From positions 124,001 to 188,000 of the forward strand of contig JAWUZG010000354.1 in the NCBI GenBank assembly GCA_036785705.1: a stretch of 64,000 nucleotides of DNA, given 5' to 3'. Position 1 is the stretch's first letter, and the number at the start of each line of letters is the position of its first letter. The notes beneath the pieces were generated by a model, which did not search any database, had not been told where the DNA came from, and worked only from the letters and a program-made list of their open reading frames with translations. Both the position numbers and the translations under genes were made by a program. Shown in pieces: positions 48,257-61,477 of this stretch. This DNA comes from Acanthornis magna. Lineage: Eukaryota > Chordata > Aves > Passeriformes > Acanthizidae.

Positions 48257-50586
48257 GTCTTGTTTTTAGTAAAATATTTTTCAATGATTTCTCACATGAT
48301 GTAGGGGTTCTGTATACAAAGAAGGAGAAATAATGGTTGCAGATAAATTTTTTCGCTTACTGAATTCCATAAAATGCATACTCACCTTCTTTGCACTTAC
48401 AGAGTAGAATTATTTTTAAAATTTCCAAATATTTTGTTAAATCTTCCTTCTTGTTGCTTTTTTCTTCCCCTCTAAAGCCCATACTAGCATTCCTACTTTA
48501 GGACTTTTACCAATTGTTTAAATTACAATACAATTTTGAGATAATTCAACCTCTAAATAGCAGAATTTAGTAGCAAATTATCACCTTAAGTGAAATCACA
48601 GAAATCATTGATGCAATAATCCATTACACTTTTGTTACCAGTTTCTTGTTGGTTGTTATTCACCTGCATTACAGTCAGTAACTTCACAGGAGAAAAGCAG
48701 ACCTCAGTAGAAAGAACATCAACCAACCTGGTCAAGACTACCACCTCCAAATTTACAGTTTTTATTATATTTTTATATTTCTATTATATTCATATGCTCT
48801 GGACAGTTCCTCCAGCTTCATTTAGACAGGGTCAAAAGAACCTAACCGTTCTTTTCTGGGTTTCTAGAGAGAATTAGAAAATAGTATCTGTTCATTTCCT
48901 TGCAAATCTCAACATTTTATCAAGACAGGAATGCATTACTGCAAAGAGTTCATTTGTGAAGCAGGTTCCACAGATTAGATTTAAAGATTTAAATAGGTAT
49001 TTTTTTGTGATTGTCATTTTTGTTTCCCTTTTGAATTGTCTTTAAAGACAAACTGACAGCCTTGTAAATTAAATAGAAATTGTTATGTCTGAAATTCATG
49101 TGCATTCATTAATATTGGAAGTTAATGTTATAAAAATCTTCAGCCATATCATAATCTTTTTAAGTGCTACTAATGCATACTCATACTTTTCTTATGTTGT
49201 CTTCTGTCACTAAAAAGTAGATTCTGCTTTCATTTACTGTAGCTACAAACTACTGACAGCATAGCTCATTTCCAAGCATGTAAAACTGTAATTAAGATTG
49301 TGGCATGCAGTTTTGCCTCCCTGGTGCACTACAAAAAGAAAACTGACTTTCCCCAAAATTTCTTATCTGCAAAAGGAATTTTGGGACACTTTAAGAGAGT
49401 GCATTCAGTGACTTTTTATAATCTTTATTTCCTACTCCATTACAGAATTGCATAGACTAATAGTACTATTTTTTTTAAGCAGAACTAGGTTCAGCTTGTG
49501 AGCAGTAAAGCACAATTCAGTAGAAAAAGGTCTATGTGAAAATTCATTGCAAACATAAACAAGAATCTCTCTGTTGACTGCACTGGCCTTGTGCATTTCA
49601 GGAGACAGAGTAGTCTAAGAAGTCAGTACCTCAGTCAGGACAGATGGATGTATTTTACTCTCTTTTAGTCTCGTTCTATCAGCTGTGTGATTCAGCTGGC
49701 ATCTGTGCTTTGGTTTTCATGCTACAGATCCTGTTATATCAGTTCCAGTGACACAGAAGTAGTAATTCATCTGTATGCTGACTTTTCTGACAGAGGTATG
49801 TTTGAGATCATGGAGGTGTTATTTTAAAGAGCACATTGTTACATTGGTCATGGAGTTACACAGCATTGTCTGTTTTACAGAGAAGTGTGTATGAATGAAA
49901 TGCACTGTTACTATTGAATAATTAAGCTTCACTGTGGCAATTTTTACGTATGAAGAGTATGAGAGGAGATCTGTCAGTAACATCTGAATAATAAGTCTGA
50001 GATGTACCAAATGCCTTGTGGAAATGTGGTTCCTAGAGCTGTTCTCCCATGCTGAATTCTAAATAAAGGCTTCTGAGATGGAGTAAAATCAGCATTCAGA
50101 GCATATTTGAGTTAGGGCTGTTAAAGGATTTACTTCCCATTCACTACCAGCATTTTTGCTCTCACATTTCTCATCCGTTTGCCTACAGACTTACCACAGG
50201 GCTTCATTGTGTGCCCTCTTCTGTCACACAAATGTGCTGGCTAGCAGAAAACCAACCATTACTGTATTGATTTTCTTTCATGCCTGCAAGTCATGAAGGT
50301 TTTGTGATTAATATAAATCAATATTTGTGGTAGAGCAGAAAGTGACTTGCGTAACTGCTGATGAAAAAGAGAACACTGAAACTTTCATTCAACATCATTT
50401 TTATCTGTAAATATTTGTCTTAATAGGATTTCCACTGTACCAGGCTTCATACTGTGAAGCAGGAAGTTTTTGGTGTGATATTGGCAGAATTTCCTCAGCT
50501 GTGACCCCCTACAATTTTAACACAATTTTAAAAAGAGCTAGAATCTAAGCTAGATACCCTGCTTCCTTATTACTTGTTAGAGGAGA
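48257..50586. other. non-coding DNA, nothing recognised
   Basis: AT-rich unique sequence apart from the right copy of the LTR target duplication at its left edge. Only short frames and homopolymer runs were seen. Confidence 0.65.
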
Positions 50587-50690
50587 GATGGGATGGGATG
50601 GGATGGGATGGGATGGGGATAGAATAGAATAGAATAGAATAGAATAGAATAGAATAGAATAGAATAGAATAGAATAGAATAGAACAGAAT
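50587..50690 (+). repeat. compound pentamer microsatellite (GGGAT)n then (AGAAT)n
   Basis: About six GGGAT-type units (50587-50620) are followed by twelve perfect AGAAT units (50621-50680) and two variant units. It abuts the 3' end of a minus-strand CR1 element. CR1 elements normally end in short ATTCT-containing repeats, so the array probably grew from that tail. Confidence 0.95.
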
Positions 50691-50930
50691 AAAATAGATT
50701 ATTTCAGTTGAAGTGCAATAATCACCTAGTCCACCCACCTGACCAAGGACCAACCAAGTCAAAGCTTGTACGTAAGGGCCTTGTCAAAATGCCTCTTAAA
50801 CCCTGACAGGCTTGGGACCTCACTACCTCTCTAGGAAAGGCTGTTCCAGTGTTTGACCCCCCTTTCAGTTAAAAAATGCTTCCTACAGTCCAGTCTAAAG
50901 CTCCAGATGAAGGGCATTAAATTGTTCCTT
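50691..50930 (-). mobile_element. CR1 LINE, 5'-truncated 3' end
   Basis: The plus strand carries the reverse complement of a CR1 3' untranslated end. The order of blocks matches the family: TCACCTAGTCCACCCACCTG, GTCAAAATGCCTCTTAAACC, then GGAAAGGCTGTTCCAGTG, then CAGTTAAAAAATGCTTCCTA. As is usual for bird CR1 copies, only the last few hundred bases are present and the element ends at the pentamer array. There is no open reading frame. Several substitutions from the usual sequence suggest an old copy. Its presence is strong evidence for a bird (or other sauropsid) genome. Confidence 0.87.
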
Positions 50931-53900
50931 GAAAACTGAAAGAGTTGTACATAGTGTACAGGTGCGAGGTGAAAGAGTGTGCATAGTTATAATGCTGGGC
51001 TGTTTGCAGGCTAGAAAATTGCAGTCTTAGCTATACAGCTTATCTGCTCTTCTCTGTAATAGCAGGAGGAGAGCAGATAAGTATTTATATACCTATTTTA
51101 TATAAGTTCACCAGTATTTCCTTTTTGCTTTCCTCATGCGGGATTCATTTCAGTCTCTTTTTTACCAACCCTCTATAAAGAGATCAAAAAACAACAACTG
51201 TAAACTTTGAAATTGTAATTAATAACTTAATCTATTAAAGGTATGTGTTCATATGCTACATGCATACAAGTATAGTATAAGAGTATTATGCAAGTGATGG
51301 GGAAATGATTTTCACATAAAGTCTTTGTAGATATTATGGATGTGATTCATAGGTCAAATTGCAGCTAGAAATTATATTCTTCCTGTGCTCTTTTTTTCAA
51401 GAAAAAAATAAGCTATTGCTGTGGACTTGGTATATAATCATTTTAAGGCATGAAAGGATGTGTATGGATTTTGAAAACTTAGTTACTGGTTTTCAAAATG
51501 GAAGAAATCCAGAGCATGATCCTCTTCCACACTTTTTTCAGCTGTTTGTACAAATTCTGCACAGAAAACTGGCCTGCCACACATGTTGTAAAATATATAT
51601 ATATATTAGAAAACAGTTTTGCAATACTTCATTTTTCTCACTGTTATGACTGGATTTGTATCAACAAATCCACCTTTTAAAAGCTTCACATTGTAAGTAT
51701 GTAAGTAGCTCAGGGAAAACAGGTCTCTGATATGGGCTAGTAACTGAGTGTACTGAAGTAAATGGTGGTTCTGTATCCCTTTAAAGTTTAAAATTACTTA
51801 AAACTGTATTACAGCTAAATTAGCTATGCTTTCGGGGCTACATATGTTTTTATATTTCTAAGGAACACAGCATAGCAAATGGTCTAATCTGACTGCCACA
51901 GCCTGTCTTTGGACCTGAGTATGTGAAATGTCAGTGATCACAGTCATAGACTTTGGCAGTGTGTTGTCGATAAAAGATGTACAGTCCTAAACAGACATCA
52001 GTATTGTAACACACTGTAGAAAATCCCCATTTCAGTGTTGAGATATACAATTTTCAAAGTAAAGAAATCAAAAGGGGGAATGCTTCCATCCAGCCTGTCT
52101 ACAGCATGAACTGAGAAAGGGAAAAAATAAGTGATTAAATTTTGATCAACTTTATGCAGATGTTTGTATCAAAGAACTCTTTTTGAATCTTTGTTTCTTG
52201 GTATTAGAAATGGATGTTTGGCACAAGCTGGATGCATGGAAGTCAGACTGCTTGTATTTTTTGGTAGAATTAAGGCTGAGAAATGCAGGTGAATCCTTGG
52301 AAGTTAACATTGCATACACTGATGAGAATTGTAGAATGTGCAAATTATATGTTACACTAGATAGAGATTTCCTTTTAATGCTAAAGAGTTTTCTCTGGTG
52401 GTTCTTGTATTTATGTCATTTGTGTGAGTGTTGTGTCATTTGTATGAGTGTTGTAACAACTAGTGTGGCAACAATTTTGCTTGTGCATGATTGCTGTCAA
52501 ACTCAGTGTCCCAGAACCAAGGAATTTACCTGATATTGACATGAGTCACTGGTTATCTGATGCAGAAACAAGGTTTGCATAAGTCCCAGCACTTTACATC
52601 ACTAGTTTGACCAGTAAATCATGTGTAGTTTCATTACTCTTGTTTTGTACTTGTTTTTTGATACACTGGTATTCGTCCCTGCCAACTGCTTGTCAGTCTG
52701 GTACTTTCTGAACGACTACCTTGTCTCCTACTTCTGAATAACAGCAGGGGCAGGTGGCTGCGTAGTTTCCAATCAAGAAGGAATGCTAATGAATTATAAA
52801 GAACTTCTGACTTGCATTTAATAGCACCATGACATGTTATAACAGCCTGCCAAATACAACATTTCTTAAAAATCACACTTCAAGGGACAAAAGTATCCAC
52901 ATCTCGTATCTGAGGCCTCTGCAAAAGTCAGTGTTTGAAGATGACACAATTTGCTCCACCTTGTAAAGTACCCTCTTATGAGAAATGTTTCTTTCTTTCA
53001 TGCACAAAATAAGATAATTTAATATTTTCTCCCTTCTCCCCAACCACAACGGCACTGAGCATTTTGTTTCATTTTAGGAAACACTCTATTGTTCTTTTGC
53101 AGGAAGAAAATCCATTTCAGGGATGGTGTTTGAATAATAATTGGCAGCATGCCTGAAGTACTGACATTGTCTCATCTGGACTTTGTACACCCACATGTCC
53201 ATGCAATGCCTAATCTTTCTTAGCAAGAAATTGATTTTATATAAGTTAGTTAAATACTGACAGTTTCTACATACTTATTTTTGTGGTCATACAGATGACT
53301 TGGAGCCATGACATACCATCATCTGAAACACTATAAAGGCTGATGATTTATATCCTAACAAATGGTGGCACAATTTATAGATGTAACATAAGGAAACACA
53401 TACTAGTTCCTCAGTAGACATTGATGTGTAAATCAAATGGGTGAGGTGATTTTCTGAGCTAACTAGGGAGTGTTTGTTTCAGAATTTATCCTCAGGCCTT
53501 TGGGCAAGCAATTATTAATCATTTTCAGTTTTCAGAGGATAGTAAATAAAATAAATTTGCTTCTGCAATTTGACCTGATTGGCAGATATCAGTACAGATT
53601 TATTTTTTTTCTTTTTGAAGAGGTCAAGTCATCAGAGAGTTATTTCTCACTTACAAGTGAAATGAGCAGGAAGGAACTCTCAGCACTCTGAGGAAATGTT
53701 CAGCCATCTTAGAGCTTTCTACATTTTCTGTTACATACTTGTATAAGAGATCTTTACAGCTCTGTGAGATACTGTTTGAATTCATGGAAACAAGATAGGC
53801 TAAATCCCCAGCTGATATAAATCAGCCTTGTGTTACTGAAACAGTAGAGCTGTGCACTTGCTTTATACCAGCAGATAAGCTGGGTGAAAGTGGACGTTGG

Positions 53901-54343
53901 AAAAAGGAAGCTTAGGTGCATACAGGTATTATTTACTATATATATATATGTTAGTGGTAATTACCAGTAATATAATCTCAGTGGTTCCAGGAGATACATT
54001 AATAGACATTAAAATGAAATCAATTAATTTTTTAAAAGTGAAAGAAATTTTGAAATAGAGAATTAAAATTAAAAAGGCTGTAATTGTGCACAGTTGTTAC
54101 TCGAAGCACAAATAAAGGTCTTTTATATTGTTTTGTATATTATTTATTCCATTATTCGATTCAAACTTTGGTGTGTGTTAATTTTGGGATTAATATATTT
54201 AAAGGTAAAATTGTACCACTATTTTTGATTGAATCATACTCCTGCTTTATGTGATCAAAAATTGTCTCTGGTCATATTGCCTAGTTTCTGTTGTATTGCC
54301 TAATATTATTTAAGCAATGCATAAATTCTCCTGCATTTGCACC
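50931..54343. other. non-coding DNA, no gene recognised
   Basis: AT-rich unique sequence with small AT microsatellites near 51592-51605 and 53937-53950 and one 20-bp tandem duplication, listed separately. The longest frame (52183-52533, 116 codons) includes that duplication and has no recognised domain. Confidence 0.6.
52414..52453 (+). repeat. 20-bp tandem duplication
   Basis: TGTCATTTGTGTGAGTGTTG (52414-52433) is followed directly by a copy (52434-52453) differing by a single G to A. A recent local duplication. Confidence 0.95.
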
Positions 54344-54491
54344 AAAAAAAAAAACAAAAAAAAAAAAAAAAAAAACCCAAAAAAATAAAAACAAAAAAAC
54401 CACAAAAAAACCCCAAAAACCAAACCAACCAAATACCCCCCCCCAAAAAAAAACCCAACCAAAAAACGAAACCAAAAAACCCCCAAAAAAA
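54344..54491 (+). repeat. A/C-rich low-complexity tract (G/T-rich on the minus strand, quadruplex candidate)
   Basis: A long A-run passes into alternating A- and C-runs, with C-runs at 54376-54378 (3), 54411-54414 (4), 54436-54444 (9), 54454-54456 (3) and 54480-54484 (5). On the minus strand these are G-runs separated by T-rich spacers, so a quadruplex is possible. Any long frame across the tract, such as a lysine/proline/asparagine-rich one, is an artefact of composition. Confidence 0.9.
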
Positions 54492-57400
54492 CTTAGAGAA
54501 AGAACTAAAACCAAAGGGAGAAAAGGAACTGTTGTCACTTTCACTTGTTTTTCAATGAGCTCTTCAGTATTAGCCTCAATTCAGTCTTCATTCTTCCTAG
54601 ATCAGGTAGGGAACTTTGAGGGTTTATTCAGGGAATGTTGTGTGCAGGCAAAAGAAGGTCATGCCTGCCTCTTTTCCAAGGTCTCATTACTCTGACCACT
54701 CCCGAAAAACATCCCTTGGCAACAAAGGAAGTTATCCAGCACTAAAAGATACCGTTAACTGTGAAAGCCAGTTACGCCTAGGAAATAGTGTTTCCTGCTG
54801 CCCTCATCATTGCCCTGCCTTTTGGACTGGTGCAGATGTTGGCTAAGTAGGGATTTATGTGGAGAAAAGGGAGGTGGCTGACACAGATAAAATAAGAAAG
54901 AACAGGACACAAAAATAAAAAAATGTGTGAGTGCACACATTGTGAGTTAATAGTAATAAATCTATGCAATGAACTCCATGTGTTCAAAGATGATGAAAAA
55001 ATACTTCAAATATTTTTTAGTTTCCCTATAGAGTTATGCTTTTCATATGTCAAACCTTGATCTATAGTTCTATGGAGGAAAGAAGCATTTGCAATGTTAA
55101 AACAACCCCTTTCACTTTAGATTTAAAACAGGATGACAGAAATATAAACATTGAATTAACCCATATTGATTTCTCTTTTCTTTTGGAGGGAGAGGAACAA
55201 AAGTAATAAGAAATCCTGAATTTAGTTTCAAAGCCAGTCCCTTCATGCTTATTCTGAAAGTTTAGTCTTTTATGTGAAAAAGTGCCTGCTAACATTATTG
55301 AGTACATAAGTCAATGACAAATTTTCCATTGAATTAAATGGAGCCACAATTTCATCTCAAGATATCAAACCAGATTTTTATGTATGTGCTCATTTCCTTT
55401 TTGTTTAAATATGAATTGACAGCTTAAGAATTGCATGGTAAAACATGTATTTTCTAGATTATGCTGAGGAGCAGATTAGTGATTACAATTTGGCATTACA
55501 ATTGAACAGGAAGAAACCAAGCTGTTTAGCCCCTTCCTAAAATATTTTGGTTCTTCTCTGAAATTAATTTCCTCTGTGAGAGTTCAGTTACTCTGCTTCA
55601 GATTTTGACCTAGGTCTATTCTGTGTCATTTCCTGGTAAATTTACAGATAATGATTGTTTTTGTAAAAACGCCGCATAAGATACAGATGGGACTGAATTC
55701 AGTGTGATGGCTGTTGTTTGCAGCGTTCTTAGCAGAGGGCTGCGTTGGTGGAAAGTCAAAGCACTGCAATTTGTTCACGCCCAGCCTGGCAAAAAATGAG
55801 CATAATTTGTCATTTGAGAGCTAGTATGCAGGCGAAAGAATGCTTTTATGTGACAGGCAGGTCTGCACAGGTGTTTGGATCCAGCCAACAACTATAGGCT
55901 GTTATTTGTATATAGGGTAGGCAGGTACGTCCTTTGGGGAAAGAGAAACATAAAGATTTTACCTGATCACATCTGTATTCTGTTGGGGAGTCCTTCTGCC
56001 TTGGGAGAGTCCTACCTGCCCCTTCCTGTCATCTGAGGTGGCTGAGTCAGCACCCTTCACCCACCCTGCACATGTCTAACATAAAGCTGTCTCAGCTCTT
56101 AGCTGAGGCGTGCGTTGCACCTGTAAACTCGCCCACATTGTCTCCAGCAGCACAGCTGTTCCAGAATACACCCCAATATAGACTGTACCTGCTCATCTGC
56201 ATGCAGCCAGCTGGCCAATGTCACAGTTCAGCTGCTTTGGCTGATATTTGGATTGAATGGAATATTAGTTGTTGAAATAAATTTGACTTGCTTAGAAGCA
56301 CCTGTTTAAGTTGTAGATGTACCATGAAAGAACCTCAAGTAGACTATGTTAAGCAACTGTTAGAAAGAATCTGCCTCCTTGCTTGCTTAGAGCATTCTTG
56401 GGAAACATTTCAGTCAGAATCTTGGTCCAGAAACACCATGGTAGTCACAGGTACAGATGAATACTAAAGGTTCACTAAAGTGTGTTCTTAATGTTGCCAC
56501 AATGATGCATTCTGTTATGGAAATTTAGATTCTGGTCCAATTTTCTATTTTTGTCACAAACATTACAACTCACTGTTAAATGGTAGTAATACAGTAATAC
56601 AATAATTGCTAAGCTGGCTTCGTGTGTTAGAGAATGATAAGTGCTAGTGAAGGTACTATGATAAAATAATGAGAAAATTCTACAAATTCAGGATTATGGA
56701 GATTGCATTATTGCTGTAAATGCAGAGATAGCTATTGTGAAAGACAAGGATGAATCTCTGAGGGTGTATTCTATCTAATCAAAACATTTCCCACATGAAA
56801 AAGTAACAAAAGCAATAAAGTGATAAAAGCAACAATAAGCAATATAAAGTGTGATATGCAGACAAAAACTTCTTTACAAGGAAGGTTTCCAGTTCTGAAA
56901 GACAATTATGGTTGTTTGGTCCCCTCAGAGTTCATTAACAAACACTTGGGAGCACTGATTAGGGCCTGTATCTTTGTTTTCCCACTGGCATAACAGAAGT
57001 AATTAATGGCAAAAATATGAAAAGATTGACTAAGAACTTGGTATTAGTTCATGGGACATATTCTTAGCTTTAAGCTAATTAAAGTGAAACTCTGAAAAAA
57101 CCCTTCTGATCCTCAACAGTTGAACATTTTCTCTTTTATGTTATTTGGAGACTATTGAACAATGTAGATACTAGAGGGGAATAGAAGAATGGTGGTTTAA
57201 TTTATTTACTCCCTTTGCTGAAGAACTGGCTTTTAAGACCTTCAGAATTTAGATCTTTACAGAGCTCTGAGAAGCCAAAGGAATGATTTATTTTTATATA
57301 TATTTTTTCTGTCATTTTGTTTATGCTTCAGAGTTTGGACAAAATTGGAAAAAACCTCTGATTTAGATTATAAAAATAAATCAAACCAAACAACTCCTTA

Positions 57401-59498
57401 AGGTTCTGCAGTTTTAAAAACACTCTGCTCTTGCCTGCTTCTTCCATTATCAGTATTTTTTCCCCCATGGTTCATAAATTTCCAGTAAACCTCAGAGAAA
57501 TATTCCAAGACCACAGATAATGCTTGTTAAACTAAACCCAGCCCATAATGATTATTAATTATTTTAAGTGCTTCCTCCTTTCATTTCTTTTCCACTATTG
57601 GCAGACTGGATTTGAGAAAAGTCTGCTAGCTGAAGACCAAGGAACACTTGCAACTTAAAAGCAGTGAAATCATTAGAGTTATTTCAGATATAAACTGCAA
57701 TGTCAGTCTGTTTTCCTTCATAGATTTGTCTGCAGCTTTCCACATGATGTCTGATTTAAGGACCTGACACAAAGTTCCCTAATTCAGCAGATTCATCATG
57801 AACTTTGGGAGATTTTGGGCTATGCCATTAAATTCTACACCTGTTCTTATATCTGTGGATATTACAGTGGGTCGAGGCTATCTTCCCAGAACCTGTTGCT
57901 CATGGAAAGCACATGAAGTTATGCTAAAGCCTTTTTTCCGTACCCCCATGTATACCTGTGGTTTAAATCTGTGCCTTTTTCAGGACATCTCACTCAATCC
58001 CAGAGCTGAGGACACTGTCCTTACTCACACACTGCACCTGTGTCACACCTCAGCACCTCACATGAAGAAGAGCTTGTACAGTCATAATCTTTTTCTTCCT
58101 CCTCCACACTGTAATCAGTTGTTCTGATGAATGGCATTAGCTTGACTTACAAACATTGCCTTGCCTAAATACTTAATCCATCAGGATATGGTGATGCCAC
58201 TGCTTGGCCTCTGAACTTGCTCTCATCCTTAGTCACCATGTCTTAGTTTTGACTGGAATGACTTTGGCCGTCCTTGGATTGTATCTGTGGAGTGAGCTGC
58301 TGAGAAACCACCCTTCCCTAGGAGCAGCTCTGGCTCTGAGCTCTGCTCCATCACTTTCTCTTTTGTTCCTTTTGCTGTCCTTCTTTTCAACTTCCTTCCT
58401 AGATCTTTTTCAATAGGAAAGCTGCCTGGGGACCTGCACTTAATAGAGATGTGAAGGATCAGTGTTTCCCTCCCTGCTAACTGTGGCTGGGCCCTGGGAT
58501 ATGATATGCAAATCTAGCAAGGGGTATGCTCTCGCTCCTTCCTTCCTTCTTGTTTGGGGACAGGATTTTCCCTTCTCCTTCTCTGGCTGCTTTTAACTTG
58601 CATTTCATTTGTATCCTTTAATTAGCATGTTCCTTCTAGCTTAGCTGACTTTTTCCTGTTTACAGTATCTCCACAATTACTACCCAACTTTATAAATCAT
58701 ACACTTCATGAGAAGTACTCATTGTAAATATGCATGTTACTAGGCTCATCAATTCTAGTTTACTGGGAGCTTGGAGTATAAATTCTGTATTACATATTAA
58801 TAATGCAAAGAGTAATGTAGTACTGAAAGTGACTTCCTGAATGGCCTTCCTTTTTACTGTGTTTTGGGGGTACTGCTGTACCTGAGTAGGTATTTCCAAG
58901 AAAGAAAGTCCAAATAGATCAGATGAATAGACATAGAAATTAACTATATATAGAAAATTAAATTAATCATTTTGTGAAGAAGACTAAGTGTCAAGAGTGT
59001 GAGGACACAGCTTCTTAAAGGCAAAATTTGGCTCTTTGCTTCTCATGAGGAGAATGGTTGTGATGTTACCCATTAGAAATCTGCATATTAGAGCTAACAG
59101 AGGGGTGGAAGGAAGGAACAAGAATTAGGGTAATGCTTTCTTTCCCCTTGAGAATGGTGTGTCTGCCTAGCCAGGCCAGATGTGCAGTGTAACAGTTCTT
59201 TTTGATAAAGGAACCTCTGCAACATTAGTTGATGTGGGGCTCGAAACATTCTCATTTAACAAGTTACAGTGTCAAGCAATGGACATGTGAAATACCTTGT
59301 GTAGTGAATTTTAAAATACTTTTGGATGGAAGATTATGTACAAATGGTAGATGTTTTTATACTTCTTAAATGATACATCAGGATTTTTGAGAGGTCCTGA
59401 TACAGTCTCTGAACTCTTTATGTACAAACTAGCTAATCAGAAAACTAAATTATATCTCAGAAAGGCAGAATTCTTTTGAAAGTAAATTTGATCTGTGG
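54492..59498. other. non-coding DNA, no gene recognised
   Basis: AT-rich unique sequence. 55660-55880 keeps more CpG and balanced composition than its surroundings (for example ACGCCGCATAAG, GCTGCGTTGG and TTCACGCCC). By eye it looks like conserved non-coding DNA, but no coding frame or splice pair supports a gene. Other frames, including hydrophobic ones near 58204-58416, start without ATG and show no domain. Confidence 0.6.
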
Positions 59499-59531
59499 TT
59501 ATGTAAGTTGATCAATACTTTACTTACATAA
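59499..59531. repeat. inverted repeat, 10-bp arms (TTATGTAAGT / ACTTACATAA)
   Basis: TTATGTAAGT (59499-59508) and its exact complement ACTTACATAA (59522-59531) are separated by 13 bases. Each arm contains TTATGTAA, a PAR-bZIP/C/EBP-type half-palindrome. Small enough to be coincidental. Confidence 0.85.
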
Positions 59532-59751
59532 AGTGTCTAGAAATACATTCAAAATGTGAGGTGCCTTACCAGTCTGTAATACTATCGCACAGATTATAGT
59601 AAAGTGAATAAAAGCTCGGTGTATGTCCTAAGCAAGACATAGAATTTAGCTCACATTATTTCTACAACTCAGTGTGAGTTGTATATATCAGTATCAGTGG
59701 AAGAGAACGAAATTGTCACTGCAGCATTGAGCTGTGATTTGCATACAGTGC

Positions 59752-60123
59752 TGTCATGGTTTAGGAGTGCTATTCTCCAATTTAGTGCTCTCACTAATAT
59801 CACGCTACTGCTTGCTACCCCTCCCCCTCCAATTGAATGAAAAAAGGGCAAAGATCCCAGGTTGAGGTAAGAACAATTTACTGGAAACAACGAGATAAAA
59901 AAATGAACAGTAACAGCAACAATATTAATAACAAATGTGTAAGACAAAAAAACCATTTACATGTAAAATAAAACAATATCAGACCTTTTTTCCCATCACA
60001 ATTTTTCCCACTGGAAGAAATGCTCTTCTTCTTGGAAGCCAGAGAGAGTCCCTTCCCCCCCACCCCTGGCAATGATGTGGGGTGGTATGGAATAGCATTA
60101 AGGTCCTGGCCAAAACTAGGACA
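59752..60123 (-). mobile_element. ERVL-type solo LTR with perfect 5-bp target duplication, internally shortened
   Basis: The plus strand begins TGTCATGGTTTAGGAGTGC and ends CCAAAACTAGGACA. The TGTC...GACA termini are shared in form with the LTR at 17682. The exact five-base duplication AGTGC flanks it (59747-59751 and 60124-60128), as expected for ERVL insertions. It shares the GGTTGAG(A/G)TAA block and a GGTATGGAATA block with related LTRs. The segment between the latter and the end is missing compared with the 17682 copy, so an internal deletion or a distinct subfamily is likely. No internal retroviral sequence adjoins it, so it is a solo LTR. Confidence 0.87.
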
Positions 60124-61477
60124 AGTGCTATGAGAGATCCTGGGTTTAGGAACTGTGTTGCAGCCACAAATGTCAAAAGAAAGAATTAAGGCTTATTAGA
60201 CCAAGGTAGGCTTCTGTTAGACCATCTGATATAATTGGAAAAAAGATCAAAAGTCTACCTGTTATTTCCTCTGCCATCAATCACTCTTATGAAAGATACT
60301 TTTCTCATAGAAACCTCTTCTGTTATATTTATCTTTCTAAGTGTAAAGGACATATATTCTTATGTCAAATGTGCACTTTTAATATTGGTTACTCGAGACA
60401 TTGTATGTGACAAAGGCAAAGAAAATAAAGAAAGGAGCTTTGATGAATGTGTAGCAGAGTTTAACCCAGGCAGACTTTCCAGGCAGTGCTTATTAGAAAG
60501 CACAGATCTCTGATGAGCAGAGATTGCAGTGGAGTGGCTAAAGTTGTACTAGACAATGACATGATGGAGCACATGGAAAGGTTTAAACTGAAGTAAACAG
60601 ATTTAATTTTGAGGCAATAACCAAAGATGGAAAAGAGTTTAAGGTGGTTTTTTTCTCATTCTGAAAATCATAATACTTAGTGTGGTAATCCAGTCTTTCT
60701 TTTTGTGAAACACAGACTGCAGCATTTCAATTTCAAGTCTTTCATTAAGGTCAATGATTTAAGTCTGAAAGGAAACATTATCTTTTGGAAAGGTAGATGC
60801 TTTGTATTTAAGGTTGCAAATACATTGGAATTTATCCATGTTCCTCAAACTTTTCCAGAACTGCCTTTGCTAACTTGATTATCCACTCAGTAGATCCTTC
60901 TACATCTTTTCCCCAAGGACTGAGATTTTTGGCAAAATAGATTGCGACCAATTGCTTTAAACCTGTTCTTCATGTGTCTAGAATTTTTTAGCACAATGAC
61001 TTTCAATTGTTTCAACCGGCATTTGCAATCCCATCTCTAAACTCTAATATACTTGTATACCCCAGATGTTAGTCTTGCTGTGCTGCACGTGCCTTGAGCA
61101 GGCCAGATCTTCATGCAGTGCCAACTAAATGTGAGACAGAAATATCAGAAGATGTTGGATTTCAAGCATGCTGTGTGAACTGTAGCTTGGAACAGATCAC
61201 TGGCTGAACTTCTGTAAATTTTGGTGCCTTCTAATGCATGAAATGTTAACTGAAAAATGTTATCGTATGAGTTTTTGGCCTCTTATGGACAGAATGAAAG
61301 ACCTGAAATCTGAAGCTTTCATAGCTCCACAGAATTCATATTTGTTTGCTGAATGAATGAGAGTCAGCCAGATTTACCTCCTATTCACTAACAAAATTAA
61401 TTTGAGACCTTAAATTTAACCATACTAAACAGATTAAAAGTTCTAATAGATAAGAAGAACTAGATCATAATTGAAAC
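60124..61477. other. non-coding DNA between two oppositely oriented LTRs
   Basis: Unique AT-rich sequence after the right copy of the AGTGC duplication. It holds short frames only and no retroviral coding remnant, so the two flanking LTRs are not the ends of one provirus (their orientations also disagree). Confidence 0.65.

Noticed and set aside
50577..50762. Frame encoding repeated ILFYS on the minus strand
   Set aside because: Translation of the AGAAT microsatellite and CR1 tail, not a protein.
54291..54695. Lysine/proline-rich frames across the A/C tract and the complementary phenylalanine/tryptophan-rich frame
   Set aside because: Pure artefacts of low-complexity sequence.
58204..58416. 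Hydrophobic 70-codon frame resembling a small membrane protein
   Set aside because: Begins with TTG rather than ATG. Hydrophobicity follows from T/C-rich composition, and there is no other support.
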